From Sapria himalayana (taxonomy: Eukaryota; Streptophyta; Magnoliopsida; Malpighiales; Rafflesiaceae), in contig JAREIK010000327.1 of NCBI GenBank assembly GCA_029783825.1, positions 40,391 through 104,390 on the forward strand: DNA of 64,000 nucleotides, read 5' to 3'. Below the pieces are notes generated by a model, which worked only from the letters and a program-made list of their open reading frames with translations, did no database searches and was not told the origin of the DNA. This document shows, in pieces, positions 52,020 through 64,000 of the stretch (its first letter is position 1; each line of letters opens with the position of its first letter). The position numbers were made by a program, and so were the translations under genes.

Positions 52020-54430
52020 TCCTAATCTAAATGTAATATGTTTTTATAGTTATATATATAGTAAGATATAATTATTCATCGTTATATGTTATTATACATA
52101 TAGTATATATAGTTATAAATAGATATATCTATATATATATATTTAAACATATAGTTATATATAGATATATTCATATAAGTAATTATATTTAGTTGTACAT
52201 AAATATATTCAAACTTATAATCAAATAAACAGATTTACATATATGTATACATAATTACAAATATAGTTATATATAATTTTATATTGTTATACAAATATTA
52301 ATATATAGGTTTACACGTATAGTTTAGTAGCACATATAACAGATGAAGAGTTTTAGATTACTACAAACCTTGCAAATTATTGATTTAATGCAAAAATTGC
52401 TAAATTCTACTTCACTGAAAACTTTATCTCATGATTTTGCAAACCTCAATGTCATAAATATATATAATTCTATAAAATATATGTACATATATACTGATAT
52501 ATATTTACATATACAAATATAGTAGTATATATGTATTCACTAGTATATATGTAGTTGCACATATATACTTGTATATATGTATAAGTATTTAAATGTACAT
52601 ATATACTCGGTAAATGTACATATACACTATAGTGTATATGTACATATATACACTATAGTATAAATGTACATGTATATACATTTACACTATAGTTTATATG
52701 TACAAATATGTACATATATACTTGTAAATACTTATACATATATACCAGTATATATGTATATGTACATATAGTATATGTACATATACACTGTAGTGTACAT
52801 GTACATATATACTCAATCAAGTTCCACGTGTAAAATCACTTGGCTACTCAATGAATGTTTTCATGTAGAAAACAAGTGAATAAGCAAAGCACAAACTAGA
52901 TGATAGATAATATTAAATAGAAATGCATTATAGTCTATTGAAGTTGATAATTTAGCCATGAAAGAAACATAATAGCAAACCTAATATGATAACAAGTTTC
53001 AAATTTTATGAATATTTTTTCCGCATTCATTAGTTTAATAAGGAAAAAGAAGGCAGTATGTGATGGCTATCATCCAAATCATAGCTGATTTTTTACGCTG
53101 GTTTGCATTGATCCATAGCTTCAATACATCATTTTAAGCAGCAGCAAACTCATGAGATTTGTATGATTTCATTAACAACTCATGTAGCTTTCCCTGAGTG
53201 TACCCAATGAACTGAGGGTGTAAATTGTTAAATAAATTGGAGCTTATATTATTCTCATTATTATAGGAACATTGTGATATGATTACAAGTTTCAAATTTT
53301 ATGAATATTTTATCAGCATTAATTAGTTTTATAAGCAAAAAAAAAGTAACACATGATAACTATCATCCAAATCATACCTGATTTATGATACTATTTTGCA
53401 TTGATCCATAGCTCCATGTAATTATAAGTAGTTATACATAAATGTATACAAATTTATAAACAAATATATAAATTTATATATATGTATAAATAGTTAAAAA
53501 AATAATTATATTTAATTATATTTAGTTTTAATTGGTTTTACAAAAATTTAAATATAGTTATACACATATAATTGAACATAATGTTGTATGTTATTATACA
53601 TGTAATTATAAATATAGTTACATGTGGTTATACATATAGTTACACATATAGTTATACTTATATTTATACAAGTAGGTATATATATTTATTCATATAATTT
53701 TATATATTTATACATATAGATACGCATAGGTATAGATATAATAAAATACATTTTAATATACTAATATATACAAATGTATATTAAATATATATTGTAAATT
53801 ATATATTTAAATAAAATCATTTATAAAGCTTTTATAGTTATACATATAATAAGATATAATTTTTTATAGTTATATGTTATTATACATATAGTATATATAG
53901 ATATAAATATTTTTATATAGTTAAACATATAGTTATATATAGATATATTCATACAAATAATTATACATAATTATATAAAGTTATAAATAAATATATAGAT
54001 TTACATATATGTATACATAGTTACAAATATAATTATATTTAATTATATAAAGTGTTATATAGTTATACAAATATTTATATATAGTTATACAAATATTGGT
54101 ATATAGTTATACAATATAGTTAAACATAATGTTATATGTTATTATACATGTAATTATAAATATAGTTAAATGTGGTTATACATATAGCTACACATATAAT
54201 TATACTTATATTTATACATGTAGGTATATATATATATTTTTATGTAATTTTCTATATGTATACATATAGTTATCTATAGGTATATATATGGTAAAATACA
54301 CTTTTATATACTAATATATAAAAATGTATATTATATATATGTTGTTAATTATATATTTAAATATAATAATGTATAATATTTTATAGTTATACATATAGTC
54401 AAAGACAATTATTTATAGTTATATGTTCTC
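52020..54430. repeat. TATAGTTATACATA and TATATGTACATATATAC minisatellite tracts
   Basis: The tracts 52020-52350 and 53400-54430 are the same repeat type as 14100-15220. The tract 52450-52820 is TATATGTACATATATAC-like, as at 37431-38480. Between them, 52970-53120 and 53275-53420 are a direct duplication (offset about 300 bp) sharing ACAAGTTTCAAATTTTATGA and TTTGCATTGATCCATAGCT. No gene is seen. Confidence 0.8.
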
Positions 54431-54677
54431 ATACCTATGGGATACAATGGAAAAAAGACAAAATAGAAAACAAACAAGTTCAGCATACAACAGATCAGAA
54501 CAAAGTAAATGTGATCTTGTATTTTAGGAATTGAATATATAAATATAAATACAATTTGAATCTCCTAGAAATAGATGATGTCATCCACATGATAGAACAG
54601 AACTCAAGCAAAATAGGCAAAGATTACGTATACATCTAGATATGTCAACAAAGATTGTCTCATCATGCTAAAATTAT

Positions 54678-55593
<916 letters not shown>

Positions 55594-56931
55594 AATATCT
55601 ATCTATCTAATTTTCTATCTATCTAGGAATCTATCGATCTATCAATCTATCTTTCTTTCTTTCTATCTATATGTCTATCTATCTTTCTATCTATCTATTT
55701 AATAATCTATCTATATATCTGTCTATCCATATTTTTATCAATTTATCTATTTATTTATCTATATATCTATCATTTAATCTGTCTTTCAATCTATCTATCA
55801 TTCTCACTATCAATTTCTCTATTAATCTTTCTTTAAATCTATATATCAATCTATCTTTTAATCTATCTATTATAATGTCTATTAACCTGTCTATCTATAT
55901 GTCTATCATTCTGTCAATCTTTCTATCTATATATCTATATAGCTATCTATCAATATATCTACATATCAATATATCTATATATCTATTTATCTATCTAACT
56001 TTCTATCTATTTATCTACATATCTAAATATCTATCTATCTATCTATATGTGTATATATATCTATCAATCAATCTATCTATCTATATATTTGTCCATATAT
56101 CTATCAATTTATTTAGTTATCTATCTATCTATCTATATATCTATCAATTTTTTTACCTATGTCTCTATCTATCATTCTTTCTATCTATGTATTTTTCTTT
56201 CTATATATATAAATGTCAATCAATCAATCTAACAATCTATCTATTTATCTATATATATATCTATCTATCTATCTATCTATGCATGTGTCTATCTATCTAT
56301 TTATATGTCTATCTATCTGTCTAACTATATGTCTATCTATTTGTCTATTTATATATCTATCTATTAATTTGTCTATATATTTGCTTATCTAACTATCTAT
56401 CTATATCTGTCTATTTATCTTTATGTATGTTTGTCTATCTATCTATCTCTCTGTCAATCTATTTGTATAATTATCTTTATATCAATATATCAATCAATCA
56501 ATATGGTTGTCTATCTATCGATCTATCTTATCTTTGTCTGTATGTATCTATCTTTTTATGTGTTTGTCTGTCTATATATCTATCTATCACTATGACTATC
56601 ATTATGTCTATCAATCTGACTATCAAATATTTTATCAATCTCTCTATCAATTTGTCGATCAATCTGTCAATAAATTTGTATATCAATCTATATATAAATC
56701 TATCTATCAATTTATCTATCTATTTGTCTATCTATATATCTATAAATCTGTCTATCTAACTTTCTATCTATCTATATGTCTGTCTGTCTATCTATCTATC
56801 AATCTATGTTTATATCTATTTGTCTATCTATTTGTCAAATAATCTATCTATCTATCTGTCTATATATCTGGCTATTTATCTCTCTATCTATATACCTTTC
56901 TAAATGTCTATCTATCTATCTATCTATCTTT

Positions 56932-56963
<32 letters not shown>

Positions 56964-57549
56964 CAATTAATCTATCTATCTGTATATCTATAATATATCC
57001 ATCTATCTATTTGTTTATCTATCTATCTATCTATCTATCTTTATATCCATATATTTATCTATTTATCAATCAATCTATCTATCATCTATATTTATATCTA
57101 TCTATCTATATAGCTCTCTACCTACCTAGCTATCTATCCATCTATTTGTCTTTCTAATTATTTATTTATATATCTCTTTATCTGTCTTTCTATATATCTA
57201 CCTGCCTCTCTATCAATATATTAGTCTATCAGTTTATCAGCCTATTAATCTATCTATAAATCTGACTATCAATCAATCAATCAATCTATATATTTGTATA
57301 TCTATGTATCTATCTATAAGTTTATCTATATATTTGTCTATCTATTTATCCTTCTATCTATCTATTTTATGTCAACATATTTATATGTCAATCTATATAT
57401 CTATGTAACTATCTAACTATTATATGTATCAATTAATTTATATATCTTCTTTCTATTTTTTTATCTCTCAAACTATCTAACTACCTTTCTATTTATCGGC
57501 CTATTTGTCAATCATTCTATATAAATAAATAAATAAATAAAATAAATAA

Positions 57550-57595
<46 letters not shown>

Positions 57596-57655
57596 TTATA
57601 TATCTATCTATATATCTATCACTCATCCGATCTTATTACCTTTATATTTGTCAGT
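55594..57655 (+). repeat. Degenerate TATC array, block 5
   Basis: Typical TATC sequence resumes at ATCTATCTATCTAATTTTCT. It includes AAAT repeats (about 57522-57552) and a TA run (about 57553-57602) near its right end, then a short TATC tail. Confidence 0.95.
57522..57602. repeat. (AAAT)n-(TA)n microsatellite
   Basis: AAAT repeats on this strand, that is TTTA on the other, followed by TA. This is the mirror order of the TA-TTTA run at 5660-5750. Confidence 0.9.
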
Positions 57656-57899
57656 TTATCTAAATGTCTATCTAACAAATAGGAAATCAAGTTATTATCA
57701 ACAATTGGTATTATAGGTTTAGGTTGTGCATTATGATGCACCATTGGGCGAAGTTACTATTGATGATAATAATGAATTGAATAAATAGTAAAAAATGTGT
57801 AGACAATATCAGCATGTTAAAAGAGGTGCTCTCAATTGTCATACACAGTGCTTTGCAAGAATTGTCTAGAAGAATTTCTATTTTGTAGATAGTAATGAC

Positions 57900-58660
57900 T
57901 GCATTTGAAGGAAAAGTGAAAATAAAAAAAATCTATAGAACGAAATTTGGATTCTTGAAAATATAGATGAAGGATTATATATACTATAAAAATCTATATC
58001 AACCCCTTATGAGGAAGATGATAGAGTGTACGAAGAAAGAAGAGCACATACTAGCACTTGAATTCTTCTGAAATATGATATCTTACAAACTTACTTTCAA
58101 TATAAAAATTGAGAAGAGCATAGTAAGGCTTACGATGGCTCTTGCTAGTATATATGAAAAACTAATTGATGCTAAAAAAGTGCACATGATGAGGTGTTTT
58201 TTCAATCTGAAGTTGACAGAAAGCACATCAGTGACCCAACAACTCAATAAAGTCAACACTATCACAACTCAATTAAGTTTGTTTGGAATTGAAGTCAATG
58301 ATGAAGTATGTGCATTGATACTTCTGTGTTCTCTATCCAAAAATATCATATTACAATTATAGTTGCTCATAGTTCATCAAGAACTAATAAATTGAAATTT
58401 GATGATGTTCAAGATTTAATTCTCAGCAAGGAGATTCAACAGTGATAGACAAGTGAAACATCAACCATTTTAGAATTATATACAAAGTTAATTGAAAGAA
58501 ATTCAACCAAGAGAAAATGTCAAAGCAAATCAAAAACAAGAGGTCTAAATCTAAGAATCATTGTAATTATAATAGCTCAAAGACCATTAAGTATTGAAAT
58601 TATAGGGAGACAATAAACTACAAAAATTAATGCAAGTGTTAGTTATTTTATAGCATGGTA
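57900..58660 (+). pseudogene. Ty1/copia gag remnant
   Basis: The plus strand begins with AFEGKVK and MKDYxYYKNLYQPL (about 57900-58010), resembling the N-terminal copia gag domain. The main frame (58075-58362) contains SIYEKLIDAKKVHMMRCFF, NLKLTESTSVTQQLNKVNTI and IEVNDEVCALILLCSL, which is typical of the UBN2 gag domain. Downstream, a Lys/Ser-rich part and YWNYRETINYKN (about 58595-58630) look like a destroyed zinc knuckle (usual C..C....H....C). Stops separate the parts. No protease or pol follows. It is a fragment of a different element from the pol remnant at 46.45-49.76 kb, which lies on the opposite strand and lacks gag. Confidence 0.8.
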
Positions 58661-59099
58661 AAATGTTTCACAAGTATATGAGTTTAACAAGTAATAAATT
58701 TAACTCTATTAATATGGATTATCATTTCATAGATATTGATTATTTGGATTAATTATCAAATTTTTTTCATTATCTAATCTTACAATAAGTAAATAGTTTC
58801 TAGTGTTTACTCAAGTAAATAATTTTATGGTTAGCTTACAATAAGTAAACAATATCAAGTCCATGGGTATACAATTTATGCATACCTACTTCTTGTAAGA
58901 ATTAAATATCAATATATGTTTAGATGCCAATATGAAATTTTTCTAATAGACAAATAACATATAGATTTAGTCTAATTGTTGACTAATAGACAAATAGAAT
59001 TAACCCTTTATAAATATTTTAAACAGATAGACACAATAAAGTATACTCTCTATCTATCTATTTCAATTAGTAATATATGTATCTATCTGTCTATCTTCC
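58661..59099. other. Spacer with no recognisable gene
   Basis: It contains short repeats of the type CTTACAATAAGTAAAxAxT (about 58780-58860). It returns to short TATC sequence at 59045-59105 before the strand switch. Confidence 0.5.
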
Positions 59100-62000
59100 T
59101 ATACATTTAATAGACAAGTAGACTATTAGACAGATAGATAGACTAATAGTCTAATAGATGAATGCAGTGATTGAAAGAAAGAAAGAAAGATGGATGGATA
59201 GGTAGACAGATAGACAATTAGACTTTTAGATAGATAGATTTATTGATCGATAGATAGACAGATAAATAGATAGACACATATACTAATAGAATTATATACT
59301 AAAAGATTGATAGAAAGATATACTTTGAGATAAATAGACAAATAGAAAGATAAATAGATAGATAGACAGTTAAAGATATAGACATTTAGATCGTTAATGA
59401 AATAGATAGATAGATTGATAGTCTAATAGATGAATAGAGTGATAGAAAGAAAAACATATAGATAGATAGATAGATAGACAGACAGATAGATATAATGATA
59501 ATTAGATAGACATGTTGAAAAATAGATAAAATGAAAAATAAATACATATTCAGGTAGGCAAGTAGATAGAAAGATAAATAGAAACATATACAAATATATA
59601 GAGCCAAAAATAAATAGATAGGCAGATAGATAGATATAGATATATATATATATATGTAGACAGTTTGATAGACAGATAGATAAATATATATAGGTAGATA
59701 TATACATAGGTAGATATATACATATATAGATAGACACCTAGACGTAGAGAGAAATAGACACATATACACATAGACACATAGACTCATAGACACATATACA
59801 TTTCGACACATAGAGACATAGATACGTAGACACCTAGACAAATTGTCACAAGACATAGACAGATAGATAGATACCAAGAGAGACAGATAAATAAATAGCC
59901 ATATATACATATAAATGGATAAAAAATAGTCAGATAGATAGATAAATAAAAATATAAATAGATAAATAGATATATAGATACACATATTATCATATAGCCA
60001 TATAAATAGATAATTAGATAGATATATAGATTGATAGATAAACCAAAAGGTAGATAGATTCATAAACAAGTATACATAAATAGAGGTATATCGACAGTTA
60101 GATAAATAGTTAAACATATAAAAAGATAGAAAGATAAAAAGATAGATAGCTAGAGGGATAGACAAATAGTTATTTAGAGAGATACACAGATAGAAAAATA
60201 GATAGATATCTCGATAGATATATAGATAGATATTAGATAGATAAATAGACAAATAGACATTTTACAAATAGAAAGATTGATAGATAGACACATAGATAGA
60301 CAGAAAGATAGGCAGATAGATTGACACACATATAGATAGAAAGACAAATAAATAGATACTCATATATATAGTTATACATATAGACAAATACATAACTACA
60401 AATAGACAAATAGAAAGATAGTAAGATAGAGAGATAAACAGAAAAACTAATAGAGAAATAGTCATATATATAGATAAAAAGAAATATGAATTGACAGATA
60501 GAAAGATATACAAATTGAAAGTTAGAGATAAATAGATAATAATATAGATATATAGATAGATAGATAGATAGATACATAGATACATAGACAGATAGATAAA
60601 GAGACGTTTATATAGATATATAGGTAGATACATAGATACACAAATATACATATAGATCGATAGACGGATAGATGTATAAACAAATATAGAGATAGATAAA
60701 TAGATAGATAGATCGATATAGAGATAGATAGATAGAAACTTAAATAGATAGATAGATAGATAGACTGATAGATAGACTATTATATATATAGACACATAGA
60801 TAAATAGACATACATATAGATAGATAGACAGATAAATAGATATATATATATATATATATATACAGAAATAGAAAGATAAACAGATACATAGATAGATAAA
60901 AAATAAAAAATAGACAAATTGATATATAGATAGATAGATATATAGATATATATATATATATGTAGACAGACAGATAAATTGATACAAAAATAGACATATA
61001 GATAGATATTCGATAGATAGATAGATAGATTGACATATAGATACTATAATAGATAGACAAATAGATTGATTAATTGATTGATAAATAGATTGATCAAAAA
61101 ATAGATATATAATTAGATAGTTAGACAAATTAACATATAGATAACTAGATAGATAGATATATAGACTATAAAACAAATAGATAGATAAATCGATTAATAG
61201 ATTGACAGTAAAACATATAGATAGATAGTCAAAAAAGCAAATATGAGGATAAGCAGATAAAAATATAGATAGTTTAGCATATATATATATAAATAGACAT
61301 ATAGTGAGATAAACAGATAGATATAAAGATAGGCTGCTAGATAGATAGATAGTTAGATAGATAAATCATCTAATTGATAAATGGGAAGATAGACAAATGG
61401 ACAAATAGATAGATAGATTGATAAATAGAAAGTTAGAAAAATAAATAGATAGACAGATAGATTGATTGATAGATTGATAGGTATATATATAAATTGGTAG
61501 ATAGATAGATATCCAAATTAAAAAATAGAGACATAGGTAGATAGATAGATAAATAGATAGTTAGTTAAATAAATAGACATATATATAGATAAACAAATAG
61601 AAAGATAGATTGATAGATAGATAGACAAATATCCTAATAAAATGATAGATACAAAGATAGATAGATAGATAGATAGACATAGAGAATTATAAACAGATAG
61701 ATAGATAGACTGATAGTTTGATTGATAGCTATAGAGTTAGATAGATATATAGTTAGACAAATAGATATATTGAAAAATAGATAAAAAGATAGATAGATAG
61801 CCATAGAGATAGAAAATAGATCGATTGATTGATACACACATAGACAAATATAATGATAGACATAAAGATAGATAGATAAATAGATAGATAGATACATAGA
61901 TTGACAAATAGACTGATAGAAAGATGATTGTATAGATAGATTAATAGATCGATAGATAAATATAAAGATAGACTGATCAACAAATATGTCGATAGGTAGA

Positions 62001-63693
62001 TGTGCAGAAAGGCAGATATATAGATAGACAAATAGTTAGATAGATAGATAGATAGACAGATAGATGGATAGATTGATAGGAGATAGATATATGGATAGAT
62101 AAATAGATACATAGATTTACTAATAGTCCGATAGTTCTATTGATAGTTAAAGAGTCAGATTGTTAGGAAAATAAATATATAGACAAATAGACAGATGGAC
62201 ACATAGATAAATACACAAATAGATATAGAGATAGATGGGTAGATAGATAGATACACAGATAAACAGATAGACATATAAACATATAGACAAATAGAAAAAT
62301 TTATTGATAGACAGATAGATAAACATATATATAGTTAGATAGATAGATAGATAGACAAATAGATATATAATTAGAAAGTTAGACATATTAACATATAGAC
62401 AGCTAGATAGATAGATAGATAGAGTGTTAAAAAAATAGACAGATAGATAGATTTATAGAATGACAAATAAACATATATATAGATAGACAAAAAAGTAGAT
62501 TGGAGGATAAGTTGATAAAGATATAGATAGTTTGACATATATATATATATATATAGTCTGATAGATAGATTGAAAGATAGTCAGTTAGATAGATAGATAG
62601 ATAGATAATCATATAGACAAATATATAGATAGATAAATGGGAAGATAGACAAATAAACAAATATACTGATAGAGAGATAGATTGATAGATGAATAGATAA
62701 ATAAATAAATAATTAAATAGATAGTAAGATAGACATTTAGATAGATAGATAGATAGAAGGATAGATATATAAATTGAGAGATAGATAGAATTTTAAATAG
62801 ACAAATAGACAGATCACTAGTTATACACTTAGACAAATAGATAGATAGAGATAGTTAAATAGGTAGATAGATAGATAGACAAATTGTCTGATAAAAAGAC
62901 AGATAAAAAGGTAGATAAATAGATACACAAATAGATATATAGAAAGATAGAAAGATAAATAAATAGGTCGATATGTAGATAGACAGAAAGATAGATATAT
63001 AGATTGACAGATAGATAGATAGTCTGATTGATAAATTGATAGATAGTTAGATAAATAGATAGATAGATTCATAGAAAGTTAAATATAATGACTGATATTC
63101 TAATAGTCTAATAAATAGTTAAAGAGTTAGAGAGTTAGATAGTTATACAAATAGATATATTAGATAGATAGGTTGATAGATAGATAGACAAATATAATTA
63201 TAAACATATAGACAGAGAAATAAATAAATAGATAGATAGATAGATAGATAGACTAATAGAAAGAGAAATATATAGATAGAAAGATAGATACATAGATAAA
63301 TAGAAAAAATAAAGTTAGTTAGATAAAAAAAATAGGTAGATAGGGAGATGGATATAAATGCAGATATACATACAGACAAATAGTAAAATATATAGATAGA
63401 TAGATAGATCGATTGATAACCAAAAAGATAGATATATAGATAGATAGATAGCCAAAAAGATAGATAGACCGACAGATAGATAAATAGATAGATAGAAAGA
63501 TAGATATAATGATAGATAAATAAATAGACTAATAGAGTGATAGTTCGATTGATAGTTAAATTGTTAGATAGTTAGTAAAATAGATATATAGACAAATAGA
63601 CAGATAGACGTATAAACAAATATGCAAATAGATAGAGAAATAGGTAGACATATAGATAGGTAGATAGATAAATAGTTAGATATGTAGATAAAA

Positions 63694-63729
<36 letters not shown>

Positions 63730-64000
63730 CTGAAAGACTGATGATCGAAACAAAAATAGATAGTTAGAAAGATATACAGATAGAAAGATATATAGTTAGA
63801 CAATTACAAAGATATAAAAATAAGTAATTAGAGATATAGAAAAATAGACAAATAGACAAATAGAAAAATAGTTAGATAGATTTATAGATAGACATGAAGA
63901 TAAATAGATAGAGAATTAGACAAATAGAGAGAGAAATACATAGATAGATAGAAAGATAGACATATAGATAGATAGATAGAAATACAGACAGACAGATAGA
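59100..64000 (-). repeat. Degenerate GATA array, block 6
   Basis: The same satellite in the opposite orientation from about 59100 to the window end. TA runs occur at about 60840-60861 and 63698-63728. A sub-block at about 59700-59870 is rich in AGACACATA/CATAGACAC variants, an unusual local flavour. The array continues past the window. Confidence 0.95.
61090..62590 (-). repeat. Higher-order duplication in the GATA array, offset about 1.25 kb
   Basis: ATAGATATATAATTAGAxAG and TTAACATATAGA are at about 61100-61140 and 62358-62398. GATAGxCAAAAAAGxAxAT, GAGGATAAG, AxATATAGATAGTTTxxCAT and a following TA run are at about 61225-61292 and 62480-62550. A related landmark (GATAGTTAAA..GTTAGA then ATATATAGACAAATAGACAG) is at about 62135-62190 and 63550-63605. 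Confidence 0.75.

Noticed and set aside
59386..63803. Minus-strand frames up to 304 codons suggestive of multi-pass membrane proteins
   Set aside because: The hydrophobic Ile/Tyr/Leu pattern comes from GATA repeats. No conserved motif is visible.

Overview
The window looks like gene-poor, heterochromatin-like DNA from a seed plant, most likely an angiosperm with an AT-rich genome. The evidence is the transposon content: an En/Spm (CACTA) element with TNP2 and DUF4216 remnants, a Ty1/copia pol remnant and a separate copia gag remnant, an L1-type LINE reverse transcriptase remnant, and a decayed ADP-ribosylation factor 1 copy. The species cannot be named from the sequence. I see no intact cellular gene.

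Layout. About 30 kb (close to half) is a degenerate tetranucleotide array. It reads as TATC on the given strand at 1-5828, 17331-22855, 29486-33218, 40050-40912 and 55594-57655, and as GATA at 22856-29485, 33219-33410 and about 59100-64000. The array is not simple. It carries longer duplicated blocks (about 3.1-3.2 kb, about 1.25-1.3 kb, and 108 bp) and reverses strand several times. The many stop-free frames reading Ile-Tyr-Leu-Ser are a by-product of the repeat, not genes.

Inserted in the array at 5829-17327 is one CACTA element with both ends, a CTA target duplication and, on the minus strand, broken remnants in the expected order: transposase-associated domain, TNP2, DUF4218-like, DUF4216, and the acidic tail of a second transposon protein. 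A second complex lies at 33411-55593. It has two inward-facing CACTA-type ends (40049 and 40913), each next to CTA and separated by 863 bp of TATC array. Around them is a multi-kilobase inverted repeat (33.6-36.9 kb against 41.7-44.5 kb). The right arm is split by about 7.35 kb containing the copia pol and LINE remnants, both on the minus strand. Beyond that lie AT-rich minisatellite and an intronless ARF1 pseudogene.

A copia gag fragment sits at 57.9-58.65 kb, just before the last strand switch. The features read best as layered insertion, duplication and inversion of transposons in a tetranucleotide satellite. No set of genes here works together as a living pathway.
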